Below, in pieces: positions 42,245 through 52,926 of a stretch of 64,000 nucleotides of DNA; position 1 is the stretch's first letter; the number at the start of each line of letters is the position of its first letter. Origin of the DNA: an uncultured Planctomycetia bacterium. Its GTDB lineage: Bacteria > Planctomycetota > Phycisphaerae > Phycisphaerales > SM1A02. The notes beneath the pieces are model-generated. The model searched no databases and had not been told where the DNA came from. It was given only the letters and a program-made list of their open reading frames with translations. A program made the position numbers and the translations under genes. The stretch is taken from assembly GCA_937871505.1 (NCBI GenBank), contig CALMPF010000035.1:1-64000 (forward strand). The letters are read 5' to 3'.

Positions 42245-42868
42245 ATGGACCGCTCCTCCCAGAATGCCCCGTCTCCTCGCTCGCGCCTCGATGCGCCGGC
42301 GGTGGATCCGGACAACGCGGCGACCGGGCCGGACGGCGCGGAGTACCTCGCGCGGAGGCTCTCCGCAGACGAGATCGCCGAACAGACTCGCCGGGTCGCC
42401 GAGCCTGCGGGTCGCACCATGGCCGAGCCGGTCACGCTTCTGGTGATGCAACTCGGCGCGGAGCGGCTCGCGATGCCCGCCATCGATGCTCGGCGCGTGG
42501 TGCGGAGGGCTCCGGTGCGACGCGTGCCGCATCGGATGAGCCCCTTCTTCGCAGGCCTCTGCGCCGTCGATGGCCGGCTCGTTCCGGCGGCGAACCTCCG
42601 CAGGCTCCTCGAGCTTCAGGAGACCCAGCTCCCGGCCGGAGCCGCGCGGACGATCGTCTTCGGCGACCAGCGCGGCGACTGGGCCGTCGAGGTCGATCGC
42701 GTCGAAGGCGTCCGCCGCGCCGACCTTTCCAGCTTCGTCGAGCCCCCTGCCACGGTCGCTCTCACCATGGGCCGCTATATCCGCGCCCTGGGCGAGTTCG
42801 GCGGCGCCCGCGGCGCCGTGCTCGACACCGGGCGGGTGCTTTCCGCCTTCGCCGGAGCCCTTCGGTGA
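42245..42868 (+). CDS. CheW-domain protein, WspD-like
   Basis: This encodes 207 residues with a CheW domain at about 62-205 (VTLLVMQLGAERLAMPAIDA, FFAGLCAVDGRLVPAANLRRLL, FGDQRGDWAVEVDRVEGVRR) after a polar 60-residue leader. It is the second coupling protein of the operon, placed directly before cheA, and its stop overlaps the cheA start as GTGA. Two distinct CheW proteins may link different parts of the array or give different CheA activities. Confidence 0.9.
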   Translation: MDRSSQNAPSPRSRLDAPAVDPDNAATGPDGAEYLARRLSADEIAEQTRRVAEPAGRTMAEPVTLLVMQLGAERLAMPAIDARRVVRRAPVRRVPHRMSPFFAGLCAVDGRLVPAANLRRLLELQETQLPAGAARTIVFGDQRGDWAVEVDRVEGVRRADLSSFVEPPATVALTMGRYIRALGEFGGARGAVLDTGRVLSAFAGALR

Positions 42869-45312
42869 GCGGATTCTCGCTCTTCGATCTCTTCCGCGAG
42901 GATGCCTCGACCCAGCTCGCCGTCCTCAACGACGGACTCCTGAGCCTTGAGCGCGATCCCGCCGGCACGGCCCTGATCGAGCCCCTGATGCGCGCGGCGC
43001 ACTCGATCAAGGGCGCTGCCCGGATCGTCAACCTGGCGCCGGTCGTCGAAGTCGCCCACGCGATGGAGGACGTGCTCGTCGCGGCGCAGCGCGGCCAGGA
43101 GAAGCTCGGCGCGGCGCGGATCGACCAGCTCCTCCGCGCAACCGACCTGCTGGCCGCGGCGGCAGCCCTCGACGGCGATTCGATCGCCGGTTGGTGCGAG
43201 GCGCACCGAGACGCCGTCGCCTCGATCACCGCCGAGCTCCACGCGCCCGCTCCGGCGGGCGCAGCCGCGGGGGCGATGCCTGCCACCGCCCCATCGACGT
43301 CGGCGCCGCGCTCGGCCGGCCTTGAAGCGCCGGGCCCCGCTGCGGCGGGCGCCGCCGCAACGGAGTCCCGCGCATCCGCGGCCGCCGCATCCGTCGCCGC
43401 GTCAGAGGAACCCTCCGGGAATCCCGGGTCGGCCGTCCCGGTGGGTCCGGTGGTTCCGGCCGTCTCGGTGGATCCCTTCGGGGCGGCTCCCGTCGCGGAG
43501 GCTCCCTCGGCAAGGATGCCGCCGCAGGAGGCTCCGGCCGCGCCGGCCCCGGGGGGCTTCTCGTCCGCGCGCGGCAGCGAGGCGGTTCGGGTCGCAGCCG
43601 ATCGACTCGAGCGGATCATGCAGCTCGCTGGAGAGATCATGGTCGCAGGGCGGCAGATGGACTCGATGCGGCAGGACGTGCTCGGCATCAGGCGCACGCT
43701 CGGCGACGCCGAGGACGCCATCGGGGCGCTCCGGCAGGCGACCTCGCGCGAGGCCGACCAGGCGCGCGATGCGCTCGCCATGGCGGTGGGCGCCGCGCAA
43801 CTGGATGTCCGCAGCCATCTCGAGGCGGTCGAGACGCTCACGCGCAGAACGGAGGAGCTCTCGGCATCGCTCTACAACGCGGCGCTCGGAAGCAGGCTGC
43901 GGCCCTTCGGCGACATCGCGGGGGGGTTCCCGCGGATGGTCCGCGACATCGCGCGGCAGCTCGGGAAGCGCGTCAGGCTGGAGATCCAGGGAGAGCAGGT
44001 CGCGGTCGATCGCGAGCTGCTCGCGCGGATCGAGGCGCCGCTGAGCCACCTGCTGCGGAACGCGCTCGACCACGGCGTCGAGCCGCCGGAGGCGCGCGAG
44101 GCCGCGGGCAAGTCGCCCGAGGCGCGCATCCTCCTCGAGGCGCGGCATCATGCGGGGCGGCTGATGATCCGCGTCGTCGATGACGGCCGCGGGATCGACG
44201 TCGAGGCAGTCCGGCGCCGCGCGGTCGAGCGCGGACTCGCTCCCGCCGATCTCGCCGCCGGACTTGGCGAGCGCGAGGTGCTCGAGTTCCTGTTCCTTCC
44301 GGCGTTCTCGACCGCGACGCAGGTCAGCGAGATCTCGGGGCGGGGAGTCGGGCTGGACATCGTGCAGACGATGGCTCACGAGGTCGGAGGCAGCGCCCGC
44401 GTGGAGACGCGGGCCGGCGAGGGAAGCACCTTCACGCTCGTGCTTCCAGTGGCCGTCTCGGTGCTGCGGGCCGCCATCGCCGAGATCGCCGGAGAGCCCT
44501 TCGCCTTCCCGCTCGCGCGGCTCTCCCGCGTGGTGCGCTTCTCGATCGAGGAGCTCTCGACCGTGCAGGGAAGGGAGCAGATCCTCCTCGAAGGCCGTTC
44601 GATCGGGCTCGTCAGCGCCGCCGAGCTGCTGGAGCTCGCGCCCGCGCGCGATGCCGCGGGTTCAAGGCAGGATCGCTTCGCGATCGTCCTCGAAGATGAC
44701 GGCGCCCGCTTCGGACTCGTGGTCGATCAGCTCCTGGGCGAGGAGGATCTCGTGGTGCGGACGCTGGATCCGCGCCTGGGGAAGGTGCCGCATGTGCTCG
44801 CGGGCGCCATGCTCGAGCGCGGCGATCCGTGCCTGATCCTCGACGTGGAGGACCTCGTCGCCTCGCTCCGCCAGCTCCTGCTCGAAGGGCGCCGCATCGG
44901 GATGTCGAGAGCGGATGCGGGCGATCGCTCGAAGCGCCGACGGATCCTCGTCGTGGACGACTCGGCGACGGTCCGCGAGGTCGAGCGGCAGCTTCTGGTC
45001 CGCGAGGGGTATGTCGTCGAGACCGCGGTCGATGGCGTCGACGGGTGGAACTCGCTCTCCGTCGGCCAGTTCGATCTGCTGGTGACCGACGTCGACATGC
45101 CGCGGCTGAACGGCATCGAGCTGGTGCGCCGAGTGCGCGCCGACGACCGCCTTCGCCGGCTGCCCGTGGTCATCGTCAGCTATAAGGACCGCGAGGAGGA
45201 CCGGCTTCGAGGTCTCGAGGTCGGCGCCGACGCATACCTCACCAAGGGGAGCTTCCAGGACGAGACCTTCGCGTCGACCATCCGCGATCTCGTGGGAGGC
45301 GCCGAGGCGTGA
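42865..45312 (+). CDS. CheA hybrid histidine kinase with receiver, WspE-like
   Basis: This encodes 815 residues from a GTG start. It contains an Hpt domain with His46 ([13 protein letters not shown]), an Ala/Pro-rich linker (about 125-235), a dimerisation region and a GHKL ATPase with [23 protein letters not shown] and [13 protein letters not shown] CheW-like regulatory domain (about 525-680) and a C-terminal receiver (about 694-812) follow, the receiver with the phospho-acceptor Asp742 in VTDVDMP and the conserved Lys in AYLTKG. It autophosphorylates on His46 and passes phosphate to CheB and to the output regulator; its own receiver is probably a phosphate sink or adaptation element. It has no separate CheY-binding P2 domain. 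CheA-REC hybrids are typical of Wsp and Frz-like systems. Confidence 0.94.
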   Translation: MSGFSLFDLFREDASTQLAVLNDGLLSLERDPAGTALIEPLMRAAHSIKGAARIVNLAPVVEVAHAMEDVLVAAQRGQEKLGAARIDQLLRATDLLAAAAALDGDSIAGWCEAHRDAVASITAELHAPAPAGAAAGAMPATAPSTSAPRSAGLEAPGPAAAGAAATESRASAAAASVAASEEPSGNPGSAVPVGPVVPAVSVDPFGAAPVAEAPSARMPPQEAPAAPAPGGFSSARGSEAVRVAADRLERIMQLAGEIMVAGRQMDSMRQDVLGIRRTLGDAEDAIGALRQATSREADQARDALAMAVGAAQLDVRSHLEAVETLTRRTEELSASLYNAALGSRLRPFGDIAGGFPRMVRDIARQLGKRVRLEIQGEQVAVDRELLARIEAPLSHLLRNALDHGVEPPEAREAAGKSPEARILLEARHHAGRLMIRVVDDGRGIDVEAVRRRAVERGLAPADLAAGLGEREVLEFLFLPAFSTATQVSEISGRGVGLDIVQTMAHEVGGSARVETRAGEGSTFTLVLPVAVSVLRAAIAEIAGEPFAFPLARLSRVVRFSIEELSTVQGREQILLEGRSIGLVSAAELLELAPARDAAGSRQDRFAIVLEDDGARFGLVVDQLLGEEDLVVRTLDPRLGKVPHVLAGAMLERGDPCLILDVEDLVASLRQLLLEGRRIGMSRADAGDRSKRRRILVVDDSATVREVERQLLVREGYVVETAVDGVDGWNSLSVGQFDLLVTDVDMPRLNGIELVRRVRADDRLRRLPVVIVSYKDREEDRLRGLEVGADAYLTKGSFQDETFASTIRDLVGGAEA

Positions 45313-46457
45313 GGGTCGCCGTCGTCAACGACCTTCGGATCGCCACCGAGGCGCTGGTCCGTTCGCTCCGAGGAGGCGGGCACGAGATCGCGTGGACTGC
45401 GGCGGACGGAGTCGAGGCGGTCGAGCGCTGCGCCGCGGACAGGCCGGACCTCGTGCTCATGGATCTCATCATGCCGGTGATGGACGGCGTCGAGGCGACG
45501 CGGCGGATCATGGGAGGGTCCCCGTGCCCGATCCTGGTCGTGACCGCGACGGTCTCCGGCAATGCGACCCGCGTCTACGAAGCGCTGGGCGCCGGCGCCC
45601 TCGACGCGGTCGACACGCCGGTGCTCGGTCCCGCCGGGGACGTCTCGGGAGCGGCACCTCTGCTCCGGCGAATCGAGCTGGTCGCGCGGATCGCAGCGGA
45701 GACGGCGCCTGCGGCGGGCGGGGCATCGGCGGTCTCTTCGCCGCCGCAGGCCTCCGCGCAGCAGAGCGCGCTCGCGGCGCCGCCGCGATCGGTGAGACCG
45801 CAGCGCCCCGCTGCGGAGGCGGCGCCGCACGCCGGTGGTGCGTCGCGGCCGCAGGGATCCCCGCCGCCGCTGCCGCCGATCGTCGCCATCGGCACCTCGA
45901 CTGGCGGCCCGCAGGCGATGGCGCGGGTCCTCGGGGCGCTTCCCGCTCCGCTTCCCTGCGCGGTCGTCGCGGTCCAGCACATCGGCGCTCCGTTCGCGGC
46001 GGGGCTCGTCGAGTGGCTCGGGCGCGAGATCCGCCGGCCCGTGCGGCTGGCAGAGGAGGGCCGGACGATCGAGCGCGGGACGGTCCTGCTTCCCCCGGGC
46101 GATCGGCACCTGACGGTCGCCCCTGACGGCACCCTTCGCACGCGGTCGACCCCGGAGAGCCTCCATCGTCCGAGCGTCGATGAGCTCTTCAAGAGCCTCG
46201 CGGCGCTGCCGAATGCGGGAGTCGCGGTGCTCATGACCGGCATGGGAAGCGACGGCGCGGCAGGCCTCGCGGCGCTGCGCAGCGCGCGTTGGTGGACGAT
46301 CGCGCAGGACGAGGCCACCAGCGTCGTCTGGGGAATGCCGCAGGCGGCGATCCGCCTCGGCGCAGCGTGCGAGGTGCTGCCGCTCGAGGGCATCGCCTCC
46401 GCCATCGAGCGCGCGCTCGCGCGCCAGGCCGGTACTGTCCGACGAGGAGCCCCCTGA
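45309..46457 (+). CDS. cheB: CheB methylesterase, WspF-like
   Basis: This encodes 382 residues from a GTG start that overlaps the cheA stop (GTGA). A receiver domain (1-120) carries Asp52 (LMDLIMP). The acidic patch normally formed by two residues reads VVND, so one acidic residue is replaced by Asn. The esterase domain has the catalytic Ser in IGTSTGGP, His in VQHI and Asp in GMGSDGA. It removes methyl groups, and deamidates, receptor glutamates to reset the sensor. Two adjacent adaptation enzymes (CheR and CheB) show that this system adapts. Confidence 0.94.
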   Translation: MRVAVVNDLRIATEALVRSLRGGGHEIAWTAADGVEAVERCAADRPDLVLMDLIMPVMDGVEATRRIMGGSPCPILVVTATVSGNATRVYEALGAGALDAVDTPVLGPAGDVSGAAPLLRRIELVARIAAETAPAAGGASAVSSPPQASAQQSALAAPPRSVRPQRPAAEAAPHAGGASRPQGSPPPLPPIVAIGTSTGGPQAMARVLGALPAPLPCAVVAVQHIGAPFAAGLVEWLGREIRRPVRLAEEGRTIERGTVLLPPGDRHLTVAPDGTLRTRSTPESLHRPSVDELFKSLAALPNAGVAVLMTGMGSDGAAGLAALRSARWWTIAQDEATSVVWGMPQAAIRLGAACEVLPLEGIASAIERALARQAGTVRRGAP

Positions 46458-46458
46458 G

Positions 46459-47637
46459 ATGTCCAGCGATTCGACGCCCGTGAGCCCGACAATCGTCCTG
46501 CTCGTCGACGACCAGCCCATCGTCGGGGAGGCGGTGCGACGGATGCTCGCCGCCGATCCGTCGATCGCCTTTCACTTCTGCCGCGATCCGCGCGAGGCGA
46601 TCGAGACCGCGACGCGCGTCCGGCCGACGGTGATCCTCCAGGATCTCGTGATGCCCGAGATCGACGGTCTCGACCTCGTGACCGAGTACCGCCGGACCGA
46701 AGTCGCACGCGAGGTGCCGCTGATCGTCCTCTCCTCGCGCGAGGAGGCGACGACCAAGGCGGAGGCGTTCGCGCGGGGGGCGAACGACTATCTCGTCAAG
46801 CTGCCGGACCCCATCGAGCTCCTGGCTCGCGTGCGGCATCACTCGCGCGGCTACACGGCGCTGCTTGAGCGGAACGCTGCGTTCGCCGCGCTGGAGTCGA
46901 GCCGAAAGCACCTCGCCGACGAGATCGACCGCGCCGCCGAGTACGTCCGCTCCCTGCTCGATCCGCCCATCTCCGGGAGGGTCGGGGTGCGCTGGACCTT
47001 CCTGCCGTCGTCGTCGCTCGGCGGCGACTGCTTCGGATACCGGTGGATCGACAACGACCGCTTCGCGATCTTCATCCTCGATGTCTGCGGCCACGGCGTG
47101 GGTCCCGCGCTCCTGGGGGTGACGGCGCTGAACGACATCCGCGCCGCGATCGCCGATCCGGCCATGGGAAGCGATCCGGCGGCGCTGCTCGCGAGGATCA
47201 ACGAGGCGTTTCCGATGCGGCGGCATCGGAACATGTACTTCACGATGTGGTACGGCGTGGTCGACCGCGGCGCGGGGACGCTGACCTATTCGGGCGCTGC
47301 CCATCCGCCGGCGGTCCTTTTCCGCGCCGGGCGTGCAGAGTACGAGCGACTCGACTCCGACGGCCTGCCGATCGGGGTGGCTCCCTCGCCGGAGTCGACC
47401 AACCGCGCAGTGCCCATCGGCGAGGGAGACTTGCTCTACCTGTACAGCGACGGCGTCTTCGAGATCCAGCAGCGGGATGGCACGATGTGGTCGATGGAGG
47501 AGTTCCTCGAGTTCATGGCGGCGGCGCCGGCGACCGATCGCATCGGGGCGATCGCCGCGCACACACGGGCGATGCTTGATGCGGACGGCTACGCCGACGA
47601 CTTCTCCATCGTCGAGGCGACGATCGGGCCGCGGTGA
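46459..47637 (+). CDS. Response regulator with PP2C (RsbU/SpoIIE-type) phosphatase output
   Basis: This encodes 392 residues, two bases after the cheB stop. The receiver (1-130) has the acceptor Asp62 in LQDLVMPEIDG and a REC wording like that of WspR. A coiled coil (about 130-170) leads to a PP2C-type phosphatase (about 190-390) with the metal-binding LGGDCFGY, ILDVCGHGVGPAL, TYSGAAHPP and the C-terminal SDGVFE and DDFSIV motifs. In Wsp the equivalent regulator carries a GGDEF diguanylate cyclase. Here the phosphatase should dephosphorylate an anti-sigma-factor antagonist, so the signal probably ends in a sigma-factor partner switch. No such partner is encoded in the window. Confidence 0.92.
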   Translation: MSSDSTPVSPTIVLLVDDQPIVGEAVRRMLAADPSIAFHFCRDPREAIETATRVRPTVILQDLVMPEIDGLDLVTEYRRTEVAREVPLIVLSSREEATTKAEAFARGANDYLVKLPDPIELLARVRHHSRGYTALLERNAAFAALESSRKHLADEIDRAAEYVRSLLDPPISGRVGVRWTFLPSSSLGGDCFGYRWIDNDRFAIFILDVCGHGVGPALLGVTALNDIRAAIADPAMGSDPAALLARINEAFPMRRHRNMYFTMWYGVVDRGAGTLTYSGAAHPPAVLFRAGRAEYERLDSDGLPIGVAPSPESTNRAVPIGEGDLLYLYSDGVFEIQQRDGTMWSMEEFLEFMAAAPATDRIGAIAAHTRAMLDADGYADDFSIVEATIGPR

Positions 47638-48084
47638 CGCGCGGAGCGGCAGGGGCCTCCGCAACGGAACATCAAGCCAAGGATTCGAGCTTCGCCCGAC
47701 CCGGACCTCCGCTCCCAGCCGCCTCGAGCCGGAGCCGCAGGCTGCTCCGGGCTGCGGCGGCATCGAGGACGCCCCGGATGCCCTGAAACAATGCGGGCGA
47801 GAGGGAACCCCAGAGGGGGAGGAGCGGCAGCCGAACAGCCTGACCAAGATCAGGGATCCGAGTCGGATCGCCACCCGAACGGCGGGAGCGCCCAGCGCGA
47901 GCGGATACTCTTGCGCGGCGCAGCGCTCTCTCAGGAGCGCTTGGAAGGTCGGTCGAAGTGATCCGGTCAGCCGCTCAGCAACCTCGCTGAGGTCGCTGCG
48001 CGGCACGCCCTCGCAGCCCATCACGGAGGTCGCTCGGGCTTCCGCGCAGCCGGAAGCCGAGACGCCCACAGAGGAGGCAACCCA
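47638..48084. other. Intergenic region, no gene seen
   Basis: This 447-bp spacer follows the chemosensory operon. Only low-complexity open frames are present on either strand. A ribosome-binding GAGGAGG at its end (about 48071-48077) belongs to the thioredoxin-like gene. No terminator hairpin with a T-run was found behind the operon. Confidence 0.4.
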
Positions 48085-48540
48085 ATGACCCGCGGCACCA
48101 GGCTCATCAGCGGAATCGTCGCTTCTGTTGCGGCGATCGCGACGATCGCGATCGTCGTGGCGAACTCGCCGTCCCGGACCGCGCCCGCCGAGACGCCGCC
48201 GATCTTCAGCGACCTCACGCTGACGGAGGCGCTGGAGCAGAACCAGAGCGACGGACGAATCCTCTTCGTCAAGGGCACCGCGAAGTGGTGCCCGCCCTGC
48301 GTGCAAATGGACCGCACGTCGCTGCGCGACGACTCCCTCGCGGCGTGGATGAAGGAGCGCGGCACCGCGATTGCGCTCGACGTCGACCGCTCGCCGCAGG
48401 ATGCGCAGCGGCTGGGGATCACAGCCATGCCGACCATGATCGCCTTCCGGGACGGCGTCGAAGTCGGCCGTGCCGTGGGCTTCCGCTCAGGAGCCGACCT
48501 CCTCGCGTGGCTCGAGGGGCTGGATCGCCGGAGTCGATGA
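48085..48540 (+). CDS. Thioredoxin-fold protein, membrane-anchored or exported
   Basis: This encodes 151 residues. A hydrophobic segment (about 7-27) provides a signal or anchor. The thioredoxin fold follows with the active site WCPPC (about 70-74; GTAKWCPPCVQMDRTSL), a TAIALDVDRSPQDAQRLGI segment, the cis-Pro in AMPTMIAF, and GRAVGFRSGADLLAWLEGL. CPPC with this spacing resembles DsbD-gamma and similar periplasmic thiol reductases instead of cytoplasmic thioredoxin (CGPC). It probably reduces disulfides outside the cytoplasm. It is isolated between the chemosensory operon and the rRNA gene. GAGGAGG lies at good spacing before the ATG. Confidence 0.88.
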   Translation: MTRGTRLISGIVASVAAIATIAIVVANSPSRTAPAETPPIFSDLTLTEALEQNQSDGRILFVKGTAKWCPPCVQMDRTSLRDDSLAAWMKERGTAIALDVDRSPQDAQRLGITAMPTMIAFRDGVEVGRAVGFRSGADLLAWLEGLDRRSR

Positions 48541-48902
48541 ACGGCGGCGACGGCCGCGCGCGGTACGCACCCGGGAGCGCCGGCGTGCCCGCAGGCAGTC
48601 AGGAGATCCGAGGACGCGGACGGATGTCCCGGACTCCCGCACCCCGGGCACCCCCGTACCCCCGCACCCCCATCCTCCCGAGGCTGGCGCGACCCAGGTG
48701 CCGCATTCGAGCGTGTCGCGCTGAGAGCCTGTGGCGAAAGTGCTTTGGAGGCGAGGGCGAGGAGGAGGCAAACATCGAGGAGCCGCCGCAGCGCAGCATC
48801 CGCAGCGATGCGAGCGAGTTGCGGCGACGGCGAGATTCGCCTGTCCGCTCGTCCGAAGCCCGAATGACCTTCGCCAAAGGCCGCTCGGCAGAGCACCAAC
48901 GA
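48541..48902. other. Intergenic region, low-complexity
   Basis: There is no gene, only C-rich runs (CCCCGTACCCCCGCACCCCC type, about 48645-48680). It lies between the thioredoxin-like gene and the hairpin behind the 16S gene. Confidence 0.4.
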
Positions 48903-48933
48903 CAGCAGCCTCGCGATGAACGCGAGGCTGCTG
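48903..48933 (-). terminator. Candidate terminator behind the 16S rRNA gene
   Basis: A perfect 13-bp stem (CAGCAGCCTCGCG and its complement) surrounds a 5-base loop. It lies 135 bp downstream of the 16S 3' end on the minus strand. No clear T-run follows (TCGTTGG), so termination might need a factor. It could also be a processing hairpin. Confidence 0.5.
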
Positions 48934-49065
48934 GCTATGGAACAGGAACAGTTGGGGTGCCTTTGCCGCACGTCGCCGTGCGGCGCTCCGCTCGAGGGCG
49001 GACGAGAGACGAGCTGACTTGGTCGCCGATGCAGATCGCTCTGCTTCGACGTCTACTGGATCCCG

Positions 49066-50562
<1,497 letters not shown>

Positions 50563-50777
50563 GATATTCGTTGCACGCACCGCCGCCTCGCGGCGGACGA
50601 TGCGAATGCTTCGATTGAAGGGTCCCGCACGCGGCACCAAAGTGCCTCGGCGGGTTCCTGGCGACCCGGCCATCACCGACGCCTCTCGGCGACGGCACGA
50701 CCGGGTCGGTCTTCGCCGCGCCGTCGTATGACGGACGCGACGCCGGCAGGCGGCTAGACCTGCCGGAATTTACGGAC

Positions 50778-50815
50778 ATCACTACCTGACCGGCCAAAGC
50801 CGGTCACGTGGTGAT
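50778..50815 (-). other. Hairpin in the 16S leader
   Basis: An 8-bp perfect stem (TGACCGGC) with a 4-base loop is extended by ATCAC/GTGAT outside an internal loop. It lies about 220 bp upstream of mature 16S and is a candidate processing element. Confidence 0.5.
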
Positions 50816-50954
50816 TCCTTGGAATCGACCAATGTATGGCATCACAAGGATGTCCGAAGGACGCCGTCTGTGAGGTCGGCGCCCCGTGGATCCCCCGCCT
50901 CGACCGACGTGTGACCGTCGACCGGTTGGGGACTCATCCTCGCGGCATTCCCAA

Positions 50955-50974
50955 CTGTTCACTTGTCAAAGAAA
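50955..50974 (-). promoter_or_regulatory. boxA-like antitermination element in the rRNA leader
   Basis: The minus strand reads TTTCTTTGACAAGTGAACAG, which resembles boxA (TGCTCTTTAACA) bound by NusB/NusE in rRNA leaders. It lies about 25 nt downstream of the boxB-like hairpin, the usual boxB-boxA order. Confidence 0.55.
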
Positions 50975-50999
50975 GCCAGTCGGCGGCGACGGAAGCGCC

Positions 51000-51031
51000 G
51001 CGGGCGAGCCAGTGATTCGGGGCTCGCCCGC
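51000..51031 (-). promoter_or_regulatory. boxB-like hairpin in the rRNA leader
   Basis: A perfect 11-bp GC-rich stem (GCGGGCGAGCC) with a 10-base loop lies 33 bp downstream of the promoter -10 element and just upstream of the boxA-like sequence. It could be the antitermination hairpin. Confidence 0.5.
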
Positions 51032-51063
51032 TTCGATTCAGTCATCGCTGACTGGGACGGGAC

Positions 51064-51091
51064 AGTATACGCCCGGCGGCGTGCCTGTCAA
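51064..51091 (-). promoter_or_regulatory. Consensus sigma-70 promoter for 16S rRNA
   Basis: On the minus strand, a perfect TTGACA (51091-51086) and TATACT (51069-51064) are separated by 16 bp. Predicted transcription start is near 51056, giving a leader of about 490 nt before mature 16S. It lies in the gap after the comF stop. Confidence 0.85.
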
Positions 51092-51224
51092 GACTCCTTC
51101 TACGTTCTGTGTGCCCGGACGGTTCGATCGCCCCGCCGAGAATCCCCGGAACCGTCCTGACCGCCGGCGATTTCCTGGCCCAAGGGTGGTCACGGAGCCC
51201 TCTCGGGGGCGATTCCCGCTCGAT

Positions 51225-52493
51225 TCAGACCCCCTCACGAGCTGCCATCGCACTCGGACCGGACTTCCGCTGGCGCCCCCGGATCCGTCTGCGGCCCGCC
51301 TGTTGGGCGGTCGCGACGACGGCGACCACGATTCTCGCGGGACCGAGGGAGCGCAGGAGGCTGACGGCGACCTCGAGCGATCGGCCGGTCGTCCGTATGT
51401 CGTCGACCAGGATCACCGTCCGTCCAGACAATCCCCAACCCATCCACCGATGGCGAACGTATGCCCGAGCGGGGGCTGATCTCGGCTCCGCGCCCAAGCC
51501 GCCGATCCGAGACCGATCGAGTCGGGCATCCAGTCGAGGCCCTTCCCAGGGGCCGCGGAGGGCCCCCCGCGCCGGCACGGCCACTCCGATCACCGACCTC
51601 CAGAGCGCGCCGAGTCCCTTGAGCGACCCCTCCAGGCGGGTGCGTCGGATCCGGATGCGCCTCCCGCCGAGTCGGCGGCGAGCGCTTGACCGTCGTCCTG
51701 CCTGAGTCGAGTCGGCACCGCTTCGGAGGGGCTGGCGGACGACGCCGCCAACCTCCGCGGCAACGGCATCTGCAAGCACCCTGGCGTGGTCGATCCCGCG
51801 ATGCACCCGGCGCAGGAACGGCATCGGCATCGGGACGACCACGGGCATCGAGTCCCCAGCCCGAGTCGGCCCCAGCGCCTCCAGAACGGCGTTGCCCAGC
51901 TCGCGTCCGAGCAGCTCCCCGATGGCCTGCCAGCGCGTGTACTTCAACGCAAGCAACCAGTCGCGCAGCGGCGCGTCGTAGCGCCCGAGGCGGATCACGC
52001 GATCGCCAAGGCGAGGCATCCCGCCGCGATCGGCGCAGGCCGCGCAGCCGGCGATTCGACTCCCGAGGCGGATCTCGCCTTCGAGCGCGCCCGATCCCCG
52101 ATGGCCCCGCGCGCCGAGTCCGGAGTCCTGAGCACGTCGCTCTCGATCGTCGCTCGGTTCGCGCGTCAGTGCGAGCGTCGCATCTTCCGGCGCCGCCGGA
52201 ACCGCACTTGGGCCGATCACGGCGAGCGCGTCTCGGTGGTGTGCCTCCGCCCGGAACCGCGCGTCCGCCTCCGTCGACTGGTCTCGCCTCGGACGATCGC
52301 AGCCGCAACGCGGGCAGTACGCTTCGACGGCGTCGCGAGACCAGCCTGAGCTTCGCACGTGCCCCCGCGCATCGGGCCGAGACTCTCCGAGAAGCTCGTG
52401 CTCGACCCGAGCGAGGACCGCACCAGCCCAGCGACCCGCTGCGGCGATGCCCCGCAGCGCGATGGCGATCAGGAAGGCGCGGCACCGCTGCAC
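51225..52493 (-). CDS. ComF-family amidophosphoribosyltransferase-like protein
   Basis: This encodes about 422 residues if the GTG at 52493 is the start. The N-terminal region has two CxxC pairs (AYCPRCG and AGCAACA), which could bind zinc as in ComF, separated by an unusually long Ala/Arg-rich stretch. The core follows: DRVIRLGRYDAPLRDWLLALKY, GELLGRELGNAVLEAL, VVVPMPMPFLRRVHRGIDHA (the PMP...RG.(D/N)HA pattern), and the PRPP-binding loop VILVDDIRTTGRSL. ComF proteins are needed for DNA uptake in competent bacteria, though the family is also present in non-competent species. It is longer than the usual 230 residues. The true start is uncertain because the frame stays open to about 52715 through a short tandem repeat. 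Confidence 0.8.
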   Translation of the reverse strand: MQRCRAFLIAIALRGIAAAGRWAGAVLARVEHELLGESRPDARGHVRSSGWSRDAVEAYCPRCGCDRPRRDQSTEADARFRAEAHHRDALAVIGPSAVPAAPEDATLALTREPSDDRERRAQDSGLGARGHRGSGALEGEIRLGSRIAGCAACADRGGMPRLGDRVIRLGRYDAPLRDWLLALKYTRWQAIGELLGRELGNAVLEALGPTRAGDSMPVVVPMPMPFLRRVHRGIDHARVLADAVAAEVGGVVRQPLRSGADSTQAGRRSSARRRLGGRRIRIRRTRLEGSLKGLGALWRSVIGVAVPARGALRGPWEGPRLDARLDRSRIGGLGAEPRSAPARAYVRHRWMGWGLSGRTVILVDDIRTTGRSLEVAVSLLRSLGPARIVVAVVATAQQAGRRRIRGRQRKSGPSAMAAREGV

Positions 52494-52629
52494 TGGCGGT
52501 GCGGTCGCCCCGAGCAGCACGTCGCGCGGATCCGAGCCGGTCGGACACCGGCGCGGCTCAGCACCGTGCCTGCTCGCGAGGCCTGCCGGTTCGCGGTCGA
52601 CCGGCCGAATCGCCCTCGCCGACACTTCC

Positions 52630-52683
52630 GGAATCGACGGTGCCGATGGCACCGGTCGCACCGATGGCACCGACGGAACCCCC
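52630..52683. repeat. Six 9-bp imperfect tandem repeats
   Basis: Units such as GGTGCCGAT, GGCACCGGT and GGCACCGAC lie in the 430-bp divergent gap between comF and the UbiB-like gene. The gap holds no recognisable gene. Confidence 0.6.
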
Positions 52684-52926
52684 TGGGACGACCCTGGATC
52701 GAGCGCGGCCACCAAGGCCTTCTAACCCACGGAATCGGCCATCTCGGCCGAATGGAAGATCGTCAATTCGATACAGTCGCCCGCCTCCAGAACGGAGCGA
52801 TTCCCGTGTCCCCCTCCACCGCCCGCAGTCGGCCTCCGGCGGCGCCGCCGACGGCAACCCAGCATCGTTCCGATGCGCGACCCGGGCGCGGCCCAGCAGC
52901 GACGAAAGCCGCGCATCCCCATCACC

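Noticed and set aside
46231-48306. A long minus-strand frame across the response regulator and the following spacer
   Set aside because: Mostly antisense to the REC-PP2C gene, and the spacer part has no domain or start signal.
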